A DNA stretch of 64,000 nucleotides. Source: a virus. Under the pieces are notes generated by a model. It was not told the DNA's origin and ran no database searches. It was given only the letters and a program-made list of their open reading frames with translations. Position numbers and translations under genes: made by a program. The DNA lies in the IMG/VR virus record IMGVR_UViG_3300045970_000382, positions 62,001 to 126,000 of that record, one strand, 5' to 3'. Shown in pieces: positions 23,870 to 32,516 of the stretch (within the stretch, counting starts at the first letter, position 1; each line of letters starts with the position of its first letter).

Positions 23870-25120
23870 ATGGCTGCAATATTTGATGCCCTTACTGATG
23901 AAGATAGACGAATGACTAATCATGTTAATAAAAACCTAAAAGAACAGTTAAGTGAACGAATTAAAGAACAACGTTGTTTTAACGATATTTTTTACAGTGT
24001 CAGTAATTTGGATACACCTATACCTGAATTGTTACAGACTATTGTAAATTTGTTACCCAAAGGTTGGATGTACCCGGAAGTAACCGCCGCCAGAATAGTT
24101 GTTGAAGACCGTTGTTATGACACCATCAACTTTCGTGAAGGTTTTGCCCAGTTGACGGCTCTGATAGAACTTGATGGTTATTGTTACGGAAGTGTTTGTA
24201 TTACTTACCTTGAAGCTAAACCAGAACAACAGGAAGGCCTTTTTCTTTATGAAGAAAGTGTATTGTTAGATGCGGTAGCTTTATTAATAGCTAGAATTCT
24301 TAAACGTATCAGTCTAAATAAAGAACTGGCTCTTGAATATGAAGAAAAAGCCATACGGGCTGAAGAATTAAAAATAGCTAACAAAAAACTGGCTTTTCAA
24401 CAGGAAGAAAAAGCTAAACGTGCAGCAGAACTGGTAATTCTTACTACTTTAAAACAGGAAAAAAATAATCAGACAGCGGAACTGTTAATAGTTAACCAAA
24501 AATTACGCTTGTCTATCTTTGAGACCATTACCTTAGCACGGCAACTCGGTGAGATGCGTGACCCTTATACTGCGGGGCATGAAGAGCATGTAGGGGATTT
24601 GGCAGCGGCAATAAGTGTCGAAATGGGTCTGACTAAAGAATTTCAGGAAGGTATTCGTGTTGCTGGGTATCTGCATGATGTTGGTAAGATAATTATTCCT
24701 GCGGAAATACTGTGCAAACCGACAAAATTAAGTTTTGAAGAATTTGCTCTAATTAAAACTCATGTCATGGCAGGCTATGAGGTCGTTAAAAATATCAGCT
24801 TCCCTTGGGAAGTGGCACGACCTATTTTAGAACACCATGAGAAACTGGACGGCAGTGGTTATCCAAACGGTCTTAAAGGTGATGAAATATCACTGAATGG
24901 GCGTATTTTGGCAGTGGCGGATGCCTTAGATGCCATGTCTACGCATCGGCCCTATCGCCCGGCATTGGGGCTGTTTTTTGCAGTCACTGAAATAGAACGT
25001 TGTGCGGGTACTTACTACGATCCGCAGGTTGTAGAAGTCTGTGCAAGGCTATTTAAGGAAAAAATGATAACCGTTTATCATGACTATGCTAAAGTAATAT
25101 ACCCACTTGGACATAAATAA
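23870..25120 (+). CDS. HD-GYP domain c-di-GMP phosphodiesterase
   Basis: About 416 residues from ATG 23870; GTG 23861 is a possible alternative start. A sensor-like GAF-type region (about 35-150) is followed by a coiled coil with repeated EEKA.RA.EL..AN motifs (150-212) and an HD-GYP domain (215-400). The catalytic text is present: HD at 269-270, HVMAGYEV, and HHEKLDGSGYPNGLKG (322-337) with the GYP signature. Such enzymes hydrolyse c-di-GMP. GC content is higher than in its neighbours, so it was probably acquired from a bacterium. It lies between lysis genes, which is unusual. Confidence 0.9.
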   Translation: MAAIFDALTDEDRRMTNHVNKNLKEQLSERIKEQRCFNDIFYSVSNLDTPIPELLQTIVNLLPKGWMYPEVTAARIVVEDRCYDTINFREGFAQLTALIELDGYCYGSVCITYLEAKPEQQEGLFLYEESVLLDAVALLIARILKRISLNKELALEYEEKAIRAEELKIANKKLAFQQEEKAKRAAELVILTTLKQEKNNQTAELLIVNQKLRLSIFETITLARQLGEMRDPYTAGHEEHVGDLAAAISVEMGLTKEFQEGIRVAGYLHDVGKIIIPAEILCKPTKLSFEEFALIKTHVMAGYEVVKNISFPWEVARPILEHHEKLDGSGYPNGLKGDEISLNGRILAVADALDAMSTHRPYRPALGLFFAVTEIERCAGTYYDPQVVEVCARLFKEKMITVYHDYAKVIYPLGHK

Positions 25121-25390
25121 ATGAAATCCTTATATTATTTAACCCCAGTAGTGTTATTAATGGGGTGTACCATCGTCCATTATGACGCCTTACCTGGGCA
25201 AGGCACTAGCGTTTCCATTTATTCATTAGGGTCTGATAAAGCCTTTACAGACTTTAAAGCCAGCATAGATCAAAAAGGCAGCAGAAAACTATCTATTGGA
25301 GCTTTTGATGAAATACAAACTAAGGGCATGGAACAGGTTAATCAAGGATTAAAAATGATGGTGGAAGGGGCTGTTGCGGGGGCTAAATGA
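25121..25390 (+). CDS. Small lipoprotein, possible outer-membrane spanin
   Basis: An 89-residue protein with a signal peptide and lipobox (MKSLYYLTPVVLLMGCTIVH, Cys16 would be lipidated). The mature part is polar and ends with a helical segment. It starts directly after the HD-GYP stop. In a lysis cassette a small lipoprotein is often the o-spanin (Rz1 type); here that is inferred from position only, because no clear i-spanin partner is seen. Confidence 0.6.
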   Translation: MKSLYYLTPVVLLMGCTIVHYDALPGQGTSVSIYSLGSDKAFTDFKASIDQKGSRKLSIGAFDEIQTKGMEQVNQGLKMMVEGAVAGAK

Positions 25391-25494
25391 TTATGAAAAT
25401 TATTGAAATTACTATTCTTACTCTAGTAGCAATGGGTATTTTATCTTTATTTGGCATGTGGATGTGTGCTTTGTTGAAAGATGATGATGAATGA
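25387..25494 (+). CDS. Small single-pass membrane protein (35 aa)
   Basis: ATG 25387 overlaps the lipoprotein stop (ATGA) and encodes MIMKIIEITILTLVAMGILS then a short tail ending KDDDE. One hydrophobic helix of about 20 residues is evident. It may contribute to lysis (spanin- or antiholin-like) given its position. A second ATG at 25393 is possible. Confidence 0.5.
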   Translation: MIMKIIEITILTLVAMGILSLFGMWMCALLKDDDE

Positions 25495-25663
25495 ACTGGA
25501 AAAAATAACTGCCGAATTAAGAATGGAACAGGCTAGTATAATCCTGAAAATTCTAGTATATAGCTTTGGAAAATCTTTCTTTTGTGACAATTTAAGATAT
25601 TCCAGATTTTTTGGTAACGATTATCTAATTACGTTTAATTGCAAGAGAAATTCACATGATTAA
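25487..25663 (+). CDS. Small hypothetical protein (58 aa)
   Basis: About 58 residues from ATG 25487, overlapping the preceding ORF by 8 bases and the endolysin by 8 bases. It has a helical N-terminus (NELEKITAELRMEQASIILK) and an aromatic, basic tail (FCDNLRYSRFFGNDYL). Tight overlaps with both neighbours support translation. No family recognised. Confidence 0.45.
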   Translation: MNELEKITAELRMEQASIILKILVYSFGKSFFCDNLRYSRFFGNDYLITFNCKRNSHD

Positions 25664-26081
25664 CAGTAGAGATTTTAAAGACTTATTACCCCAAGTAGCA
25701 GACTTGGCTAAACAGTTTGTAGCTGTTTGTGAATCTAGAGGTCTGCATGTATTGATAACATCCACTTATCGTGATAAAGAAAGTCAAAATGCTTTATATG
25801 CAATAGGTAGAACTACTCCAGGTAAGCGTGTCACTAATGCTAAAGGAGGTGATTCTATGCATAATTACAAAATCGCTTTCGATTTCGTACCCATGTTATA
25901 TGGCAAACCTGCCTGGAACGAACTTGGATTATTTACCAAGTGTGGAGCTGTTGCTAAGAGTGTTGGTCTTGAATGGGGTGGTGATTGGAAAACTTTTAAA
26001 GATTTACCACATTGCCAGTTTACAGGTGGATTAACTTTAAGCGATTTTAGAGCTGGAAAAACTTTAACTAAAACGTCTTAA
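25656..26081 (+). CDS. Endolysin, M15-family L-alanyl-D-glutamate peptidase type
   Basis: A 141-residue protein with the M15/VanY zinc-peptidase signature: TSTYRDKESQNALYA (about 36-50), the Sx-H-xx-x-AxD motif SMHNYKIAFDF (about 67-77) and LPHCQF near 120-125 supplying the last zinc ligand. Length and architecture fit phage endolysins such as T5 Lys. It cuts peptidoglycan peptides after the holin opens the membrane. It ends in an 18-base tail-to-tail overlap with DHFR. Confidence 0.85.
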   Translation: MINSRDFKDLLPQVADLAKQFVAVCESRGLHVLITSTYRDKESQNALYAIGRTTPGKRVTNAKGGDSMHNYKIAFDFVPMLYGKPAWNELGLFTKCGAVAKSVGLEWGGDWKTFKDLPHCQFTGGLTLSDFRAGKTLTKTS

Positions 26082-26564
26082 TTGAATAAATTTGTAATAA
26101 AGATCTCCATCTTTAATTAATTCTGTATTAACTATTTTCCATTTAAGAGGATCTATATCTGGAAAATAAGTGTCACCTTCAACATCTATAGGTAGTATTG
26201 ATAGATACAGACTATCAACATCTTCAATAAACAATTGATAAATCTCACCTCCTCCAATAATAAAAGTCTTAGTACAAGACCGACCTAAAACCAGAGCTTG
26301 TTCTTTGTTGTTGACTACGACCACATCACCCGCACCTGGTTCAGTTTCATAATGAAGTAAATCTTTTGTTCTTGATAAAACTATGTTAGTTCTATTTAAT
26401 AAAGGCTTACCTAATATCTCATAAGTTTTACTACCCATTATAATGGAAGAATATAAAGTTAGTTCTTGAAACCGTTTTAAATCTGTAGGTAATTTCCAAG
26501 GAATAGATCCATCTTTACCTATCACTCTGTTATTACTCATACAAGCTATTATTATTAAAGACAT
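26064..26564 (-). CDS. Dihydrofolate reductase
   Basis: A 166-residue protein with the DHFR fold: LIIIACMSNNRVIGKDGSIPW at the start, the LPTDLKRF helix with the catalytic Asp-type acid (D28), IIMGSKTYEIL, and FIIGGGEIYQLFI. It reduces dihydrofolate to tetrahydrofolate for thymidylate synthesis in infected cells. It is the most downstream gene of the minus-strand block and converges with the endolysin. No thymidylate synthase is in this window. Confidence 0.9.
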   Translation of the reverse strand: MSLIIIACMSNNRVIGKDGSIPWKLPTDLKRFQELTLYSSIIMGSKTYEILGKPLLNRTNIVLSRTKDLLHYETEPGAGDVVVVNNKEQALVLGRSCTKTFIIGGGEIYQLFIEDVDSLYLSILPIDVEGDTYFPDIDPLKWKIVNTELIKDGDLYYKFIQLRRFS

Positions 26565-26589
26565 TCGGTTATTCCTTTAGTTATAAAAT

Positions 26590-26720
26590 TTGTTTTGAAA
26601 ACAGCATTAACAGTGATAGTTAAAACCTGTAAAATAAGCCACTAAAAACGTTGCTGGTGGCACGAAAGCAAATAAACCAGCATCAGTGTATTACTTATAA
26701 AATTATCTCAGCTTAAACGT
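26590..26720. repeat. Intergenic region with hairpin and repeat-element remnants
   Basis: A GCCAC...GTGGC hairpin lies at about 26638-26661 (loop TAAAAACGTTGCTG). The segment ATCAGTGTATT ... CTCAGCTTAAACG (about 26679-26719) matches the repeat element seen near 1545, 51990 and 62530. It separates DHFR from the next minus-strand gene. No other gene is seen here. Confidence 0.35.
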
Positions 26721-26898
26721 TAATTTTTTCAATTAGTGTCATTTCAAGATCATCAAAATAAATCTTTAGATTACTTTCATTAATAACTATTTTTAAATTG
26801 TGATACTTCCCATCATTAAAAATCCAACGTTCTATAGTTTCTGAAACTGTATAAGAATAGGGTTCCAAATCTTCGTTAGTATCTTTAATCATTTTCAT
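26713..26898 (-). CDS. Small hypothetical protein (61 aa)
   Basis: Sixty-one residues, acidic at the start (DTNEDLEPYSYTVSETIERW) with a beta-rich second half (NLKIVINESNLKIYFDDLEM). Its start overlaps the end of the first AP2-type homing-like gene by 14 bases. No family recognised. Confidence 0.5.
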   Translation of the reverse strand: MKMIKDTNEDLEPYSYTVSETIERWIFNDGKYHNLKIVINESNLKIYFDDLEMTLIEKINV

Positions 26899-27622
26899 CT
26901 ACCACATAATTCATCATAGCTTCATAAATATCTGGATCTATGACATCTTTATAGAAATTAGCCAGTCTTTTAGCTTCAGCTTCTTTAGCAGGTTTATAAA
27001 CTAGATATGCTTCTTGTTCTGTTTTGTAACAACCAAGATATTTTTGTCTTCCTTCAATATTACATACAGCCATATATGGATTTATTTTACAATCTGGATA
27101 ATAAGTAACTCCAATACAACATTCACCTCTACCAGCATCACATTTTACTAAAAAGGAATTTACTTCTCGTGGTACTAGTCGGCATGTTTCTGGTGAATAA
27201 ATTTTATTGCCTTTAATAAGGCAATCTTTATCTATAAACCAATTTAAATCTGAGCCTACCATTAATAAATAATCATGAGCAAAGTTTTGAAAATTCTTCC
27301 ATCTTTCACAAACAGTGCAGTTTCTGTAAGTAGGATGTAAATTTTTATAATCTTCGTTATAACATCTTCTCAACATGTCACTCCAAACCATATAAATTCT
27401 TCTATGCGTTTTTTGGGAATAAATTCCAATTCCAATAAAACCAATCCCACAAACATTAGGATGGTTTGGATTCTTAACATTACCATTTCTTAAATTACCC
27501 GCGGTGCAATACGTTTCAGATCCATTTTCAAATATAACTCTTACGTTGCGAGCAGAATTATATTCTAAAACAGTGCAAAACCCAGATCTAGTTGTTTCAA
27601 AAACATCGCCTACTTTTATCAT
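26885..27622 (-). CDS. AP2/HNH-like homing-type protein, copy 1
   Basis: A 245-residue protein of a three-part family that has seven copies in this window. It has an N-terminal SH3/KOW-like beta domain (IKVGDVFETTRSGFCTVLEY), a central nuclease-like domain (MVWSDMLRRCY...TVCERWKNFQNFAHDY...NKIYSPETCRLVPREVN) and a C-terminal AP2-type DNA-binding domain (IGVTYYPD...GCYKTEQEAYLVYK). The SPETC..VP..N motif resembles HNH_3, but I do not see a standard catalytic His. Such genes are often annotated as HNH or homing endonucleases in phages. Its ATG overlaps the SNF2 helicase stop (ATGA). Confidence 0.75.
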   Translation of the reverse strand: MIKVGDVFETTRSGFCTVLEYNSARNVRVIFENGSETYCTAGNLRNGNVKNPNHPNVCGIGFIGIGIYSQKTHRRIYMVWSDMLRRCYNEDYKNLHPTYRNCTVCERWKNFQNFAHDYLLMVGSDLNWFIDKDCLIKGNKIYSPETCRLVPREVNSFLVKCDAGRGECCIGVTYYPDCKINPYMAVCNIEGRQKYLGCYKTEQEAYLVYKPAKEAEAKRLANFYKDVIDPDIYEAMMNYVVDEND

Positions 27623-29163
27623 AATAAATCCTTAATAGATATCTTACCTTCAATTAATCTAGATGATAGATCTATTCCTTCTTCTAAGGAAGATAATATC
27701 TTTTCTTCTATACTGTTCTTTGTTAATAAGAAGTAGTAGAACACTCGGTCACTTAACTGACCTTCACGGTGAATTCTCTTTAACGATTGACGGTACGTAA
27801 TTACATTATCTGTAATTTCATAGTAGATACAATATGCTGCGTTCTGAAGGTTGAGACCAGTGCTACCACTTGATATATTAATTAAAAATATCTTAGATGT
27901 CTTATCTTTCCTGAAATTTTCATACTCCTTTGCTAGATCTTTTTCACCACCATTAAATTTGAGATTCATTTTAACAAGACGTTCTTTTATCATGATGCCG
28001 CTTTCTTGAAAGTGAAAAAAGATGATGGCTTTTTGATCTTCTGGTAACTCCTCTATTATCTCAGAAAGTTCATCAAGTTTTGGATTGTCTTTAAAACGTA
28101 TTGCTATTCTAGATCCATCTTCAAAAACTTCGTATACGAAACCAGAACTTATCTGTCTACCTTTATTATAAAAATTAACAGTGGTTTTTTTATCCTCAAT
28201 TGTTTCTCTCGCTAATGTCCGTAATGTTTGCATTTCAGAATGACTCTGATCTGAAAAAGGAACAAATCTTTTTATAAAAACTTGCTTCGGTAAATCCCCG
28301 CATTCTTTATCAGAATAGTAAATTGATTTGTTCTTGATAAAAGAATGTAATAATTGTTCTTTCCTTTTATCAAGAACAAAGTCTACACCACCAAAATATC
28401 CAGGTTTAGCATTGTAAAATGCTTGACGAAACATGGATATACTTGTCCCTAATGTTTCTCCTCTATCAATTAAGTACATTTGACTCCAAAGATCCTGACT
28501 ATCTTTACCAAGAGGAGTACCTGTAAGTGAATATCTATAAGGTGTTCGTTCACAGATATAATTACAGATTTCAAATGTCAGAGACCGATGATTTTTTGCA
28601 CGATGCGTTTCATCTAGAACAACCATATCGAAAGAATTAATAAAATCTTTTGCCTTTATTGGATCAAATACTTTAGATCTTTTCTTTTTATTCCTTGTTT
28701 TTTGTAAATTGGTCGTCATCACGGACAACCCCTCATAATTTATGACATATACACCTGCTTCTTCATTAAGCAACTCTTGTCTTTCTTTTAAAGAACCATA
28801 GAGTTTAACTATCTTATAGTCAGAAAATTGTTCTATCTGTTCTTTCCAATTTTGGATATTGATGACTCCAGGTACTACGACCAAGAGTTTATCTATTTTC
28901 TTTTGTTGTTTAAGATAATCAAAGATCATTAATGCTATAACAGTTTTACCCAAACCCATATCAAGATGAAGAAGAAAATTATCAGTAGTAGCACAGAGAT
29001 AAAAGACTGCTAACTGGTGGGTGTGCGGAACTAATTTTAAATTAGATTTATAACCTAGCTCTTTAACAGCTTCTTCTAATTCCTCTCTTCCAACAGACTT
29101 AATCCAATCGTAGTTTTCAAGCTTTCGGTTTAAAAACACATCAACAACACTTTTACGAATCAT
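27619..29163 (-). CDS. SNF2-family DEAD/DEAH-type helicase
   Basis: A 514-residue superfamily 2 helicase/translocase. Walker A is LDMGLGKTVIAL (about 67-78), motif II is VVLDETHRAKNH (about 196-207), motif III is YSLTGTPLG, and motifs V-VI are SGSTGLNLQNA and YRQSLKRIHREGQ. The DETH box and GxxR-rich motif VI place it with the Snf2 group that remodels protein-DNA or branched DNA. A role in replication-fork or recombination remodelling (as T4 UvsW) is inferred. The stop overlaps the downstream AP2-type gene. Confidence 0.85.
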   Translation of the reverse strand: MIRKSVVDVFLNRKLENYDWIKSVGREELEEAVKELGYKSNLKLVPHTHQLAVFYLCATTDNFLLHLDMGLGKTVIALMIFDYLKQQKKIDKLLVVVPGVINIQNWKEQIEQFSDYKIVKLYGSLKERQELLNEEAGVYVINYEGLSVMTTNLQKTRNKKKRSKVFDPIKAKDFINSFDMVVLDETHRAKNHRSLTFEICNYICERTPYRYSLTGTPLGKDSQDLWSQMYLIDRGETLGTSISMFRQAFYNAKPGYFGGVDFVLDKRKEQLLHSFIKNKSIYYSDKECGDLPKQVFIKRFVPFSDQSHSEMQTLRTLARETIEDKKTTVNFYNKGRQISSGFVYEVFEDGSRIAIRFKDNPKLDELSEIIEELPEDQKAIIFFHFQESGIMIKERLVKMNLKFNGGEKDLAKEYENFRKDKTSKIFLINISSGSTGLNLQNAAYCIYYEITDNVITYRQSLKRIHREGQLSDRVFYYFLLTKNSIEEKILSSLEEGIDLSSRLIEGKISIKDLL

Positions 29164-30620
29164 TTTCTGGATGACTCCCGTTTTCTATACTTTATTTTTT
29201 CATTTTCTTTTCCATTAGTATCTCCAGTACTAGGAAAATGAACATTCAGCTCGTCCCAGTAACGATTCTCGTTCATCATAATTGCATCAAGACAGAATTG
29301 ACCTATTCTGTAGCATTGGCTAATTAGTACACACTGCTCTCGTTCCTCGTCACGAGCTTTAGCAATAAACAACCGTGCTAATCCAATTTTGGACTCAGCC
29401 TGAGTTTGGCAATATGCCACAATATTATCTGCTGTTGCAGCTTTACTATAATCTTCAGCCAGATGTTTTAGAGTAATTATTTTAGCATCTTCAGCCAATC
29501 TATTAGACTGAGATGCTGTAGCTATTGCTAAATTTCGTTCCACAGCAACACGCCTTAGTTCTTTATAAATTATACCCGTATCTATACGAACATTAGAACT
29601 GCCAATTTGCATTAGGTCTGCATAGTCAAGTATTAATAAATCTGGAATGTAGTTTAAGAATCGCTCCATACTATCTAAATATGCTTCAAGCCCTTGTATA
29701 GTTAAACCATTGGTGGGGAATCTTTTGATGTATAGTCGCCATCTGTTTTTAAATTTGCTTAATTTATTGGCTATTATTTTCCTACTATCTGATTTATGGT
29801 CGATAACAGCTATGGTTATTGTTTTAAAATTGATACTTGAAAACCGATTCATTTCATCCATTTCAAATTTTGCTATTCGTGCTTCATCTTTTGAAGTACT
29901 TAGAGCAAACATTCCTTGAATATATTTTCTACTCATTTTCTCTTCTGACATTTCTAAAGATATATGCAATACTTTTAATCCAGATCTTACACATGTTTTA
30001 CCTACATGGACTAAAAAACTTGTCTTTCCTTTGTTAGCTGGAGCCAGTATCACGAACAATTCTCCAGGTGCTGGACCAAATTTCATATCATCTAAAGGTT
30101 GGATGCCTGTTGGAAATGGATCCAATTCTTCACTTAAAAATTTAAGTGATTGGTTTGGATCAGCAAAAAAGATACCTGGATTGAAAGTGAGGACTTCTTG
30201 TTTAGATGATGTATTAAGTATAGCTCTAGCATTTTCTAAGTTACCAGATTTTAATGCGCCAGCCGCTTCTATTATGGCTGTTTTCAATAACTGGGAGTTG
30301 ATAAATTCTGTAATTTGAGATAAGACATAAGTCTCGTTAACCGAATCTTGATTCTCAAATAAGGAATTTAAAGTAGAACTATAAACTCGTTCTGTTTTTG
30401 GATCATCAAGATGAGATTGTAACAGATCAGCAATATGATCCTTAGCTGGTTCTTTAAATTTTATATAGAATTCAATAGCCTGAATAGCAATAGTTTTATA
30501 AATTGTGTTATCCAAAAGTCCCGGATCTAAAACATTGACTAAATATGGGGCAGCTGTATCTGAGAAGCAAAGTAAAACAAGTAGATTTTCTTGCAGCGAA
30601 CCTGTTAAATTTTCATTCAT
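29160..30620 (-). CDS. DnaB-like replicative helicase
   Basis: A 486-residue protein with an N-terminal helical domain and a RecA-type ATPase: Walker A LAPANKGKTSFL (192-203), then VLHISLEMSEEKMSRK, then Walker B LLILDYADLM followed by ATASQSNRL (sensor). This is the architecture of DnaB and T4 gp41-type hexameric helicases that unwind the fork. It overlaps the SNF2 gene by 4 bases and is preceded by the exonuclease gene. No primase gene is in this window. Confidence 0.85.
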   Translation of the reverse strand: MNENLTGSLQENLLVLLCFSDTAAPYLVNVLDPGLLDNTIYKTIAIQAIEFYIKFKEPAKDHIADLLQSHLDDPKTERVYSSTLNSLFENQDSVNETYVLSQITEFINSQLLKTAIIEAAGALKSGNLENARAILNTSSKQEVLTFNPGIFFADPNQSLKFLSEELDPFPTGIQPLDDMKFGPAPGELFVILAPANKGKTSFLVHVGKTCVRSGLKVLHISLEMSEEKMSRKYIQGMFALSTSKDEARIAKFEMDEMNRFSSINFKTITIAVIDHKSDSRKIIANKLSKFKNRWRLYIKRFPTNGLTIQGLEAYLDSMERFLNYIPDLLILDYADLMQIGSSNVRIDTGIIYKELRRVAVERNLAIATASQSNRLAEDAKIITLKHLAEDYSKAATADNIVAYCQTQAESKIGLARLFIAKARDEEREQCVLISQCYRIGQFCLDAIMMNENRYWDELNVHFPSTGDTNGKENEKIKYRKRESSRK

Positions 30621-30623
30621 AAT

Positions 30624-31478
30624 CTATCTAAACCACGAAAATGCTTCAGACATCTTATCTGTTACATGTATCCCTTGTGAGATAAGTAAACGATCTATTT
30701 TTGATTGAGAAGATTTGTGTTTTAATAAAATATCTGAATCTAATTTATTAAATTCCATATTTGGATATGGTAGGGTTATTACTTTGTAAGCTAAATCAAA
30801 ATGATCTTTGTAATCTCTTTTTGTTTTAAAACTTAAATCAATATTAGATAATATTTTCCTAGCCCCTACATCACCAATTCCTTTTATACCTGGGAAACCA
30901 TTATGCGTACCTACTAGTGAAGTATAATCAATCCAGTCTTTGGGTGACAGTGGATGATAATCTTTTTTGAACTCTTGTTGCCCATAAAGATAAGTTTTTG
31001 CACCCTTTCTTTTATAAATGTAAAAATTGTTTTGATCTAAAATCTGGTATAGATCTGAATCATTAGATATGCAAATGATCTTATCAAAAACTTTTTCATA
31101 TTTCTTTGTTAGTAGAGAGATCCAGTCATCAGCTTCATATCCACGTTCTTTAATAATGGGAATATTCATTAATTCTAAAAGTTGAATACACAAGTCTTTG
31201 TTATAAGTTAGAGCTTCAAAGAAGGAGTTGCCATCTTCGTTTTTTCTACGATCTTTTTTATACTTTGCGTAAAAAGATTCCCTTAAATATGGTTTTCTAT
31301 CATCTGTTACTATGATGTTGGTAGGTAGGGTAAAATTAATAACTGATGTAAGCATACCAATAAATCCGTATATGCCACCTGTGAGCTGTCCGTTGTAGGA
31401 CAAATTCTTGTTAGCAGCAAGTCCTCTTATTAAAACATTATTAAAATCAATAAGTACAAGCGTTTTTTCATCTGTCAT
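30624..31478 (-). CDS. 5'-3' exonuclease / flap endonuclease (FEN family)
   Basis: A 284-residue protein with the FEN signatures: LVLIDFNNVLIRG (7-19), YKKDRRKNEDG, GYEADDWISLL (acidic cluster, about 113-123), ISNDSDLYQIL and a helix-hairpin-helix HNGFPGIKGIGDVGARKIL. Like T4 RNase H and T5 D15 it removes RNA primers and 5' flaps. It lies one base from the Mre11-like gene, in one operon with the DnaB-like helicase. Confidence 0.9.
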   Translation of the reverse strand: MTDEKTLVLIDFNNVLIRGLAANKNLSYNGQLTGGIYGFIGMLTSVINFTLPTNIIVTDDRKPYLRESFYAKYKKDRRKNEDGNSFFEALTYNKDLCIQLLELMNIPIIKERGYEADDWISLLTKKYEKVFDKIICISNDSDLYQILDQNNFYIYKRKGAKTYLYGQQEFKKDYHPLSPKDWIDYTSLVGTHNGFPGIKGIGDVGARKILSNIDLSFKTKRDYKDHFDLAYKVITLPYPNMEFNKLDSDILLKHKSSQSKIDRLLISQGIHVTDKMSEAFSWFR

Positions 31479-32516
31479 TTATTCACCTTTAAAAAGTTTT
31501 AAACCTATATCAAGTAAACTACCTGATATTTTTTCAGTCTGTGCAAATTTTAATAATACATCTTTTGATGATAAAGATTTTATATTTGATTTTATATAAT
31601 CCTTTATTTCATCCGATGCTTTTGTTTCAACTATTTTTTCCATACGGATATCGTGGAGTTCAATAGCATTATCTTTACAGTAATTAATAGTCTGTGCTTT
31701 TAATTCTGCCCACTTATGAATAAGATTTCTATCTAACAATAATGTTATTTTAACCTGATCTTCTTTTTTTAATTTCTTTAAGTCAACTAACAAATCATCA
31801 AAAGAATTAACTTCCTTTTTTATATGAGGTCTTTTTATTGTTTTAATATCTATAAATCTTAATTTACCATCTTCAATAACAGACATTCGTGGCTGGTAAT
31901 CATCCCCGAATGACACGGGGTGCTGGGTGCCAGGATAATTTACTTTTCGTAATGTTTGAGGAACGTGAATATCACCACTTACTATCTTAGCTGATACATT
32001 TTTAAAAAAGTTTGGATCAAGACCACAGTTGAGTTCATGAAAATTAGATACTTTTGATCCAATAATAGATTGGTGTATGAACAAAAATTTTAAATTTGGA
32101 TCATTTATTATTGGTAGCCACTCTTCCCATTCAATTTCAGCAACTCTACTATGTGGAAGAAATAAAAACTGATCTCTTTTCCAATATGTTGGTTTATCTA
32201 TAAATGTTATGTTTTCGTACTTGGATACGAAACGTAAGAAACAGTGATTTCGGTCTACTGTATAGTCGTGGTTGCCTCCCAGTATGGATATAGGGCAGTA
32301 CTTGTCTCTAATTTCAAGGAACGAGTTGACAGTTCTATTAACCAACTGGGACTTATGCTTATCCTTCCTATCTAAAACATCCCCAAGGTGTAGGAAAAGA
32401 TCATATCCACCTTTATCTAATTCAGCCTTAGCGAAATCAAATACCTTCCAACGATACTCATTACTTGGATTATCGTCGAGGTGCGTATCATTGATAATAA
32501 GAATTTTTCTAGTCAT
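31479..32516 (-). CDS. SbcD/Mre11-like metallophosphatase nuclease
   Basis: A 345-residue protein with phosphoesterase motifs INDTHLDD (8-15), HLGDVLDRKDKH (43-54), GGNHDYTVD (80-88), FIHQSI and SGDIHVPQ. It corresponds to T4 gp47 and bacterial SbcD, nucleases that process DNA ends with a Rad50-type ATPase. No SbcC/gp46 homologue is in the window. It overlaps the upstream AP2-type gene by 8 bases. Confidence 0.85.
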   Translation of the reverse strand: MTRKILIINDTHLDDNPSNEYRWKVFDFAKAELDKGGYDLFLHLGDVLDRKDKHKSQLVNRTVNSFLEIRDKYCPISILGGNHDYTVDRNHCFLRFVSKYENITFIDKPTYWKRDQFLFLPHSRVAEIEWEEWLPIINDPNLKFLFIHQSIIGSKVSNFHELNCGLDPNFFKNVSAKIVSGDIHVPQTLRKVNYPGTQHPVSFGDDYQPRMSVIEDGKLRFIDIKTIKRPHIKKEVNSFDDLLVDLKKLKKEDQVKITLLLDRNLIHKWAELKAQTINYCKDNAIELHDIRMEKIVETKASDEIKDYIKSNIKSLSSKDVLLKFAQTEKISGSLLDIGLKLFKGE

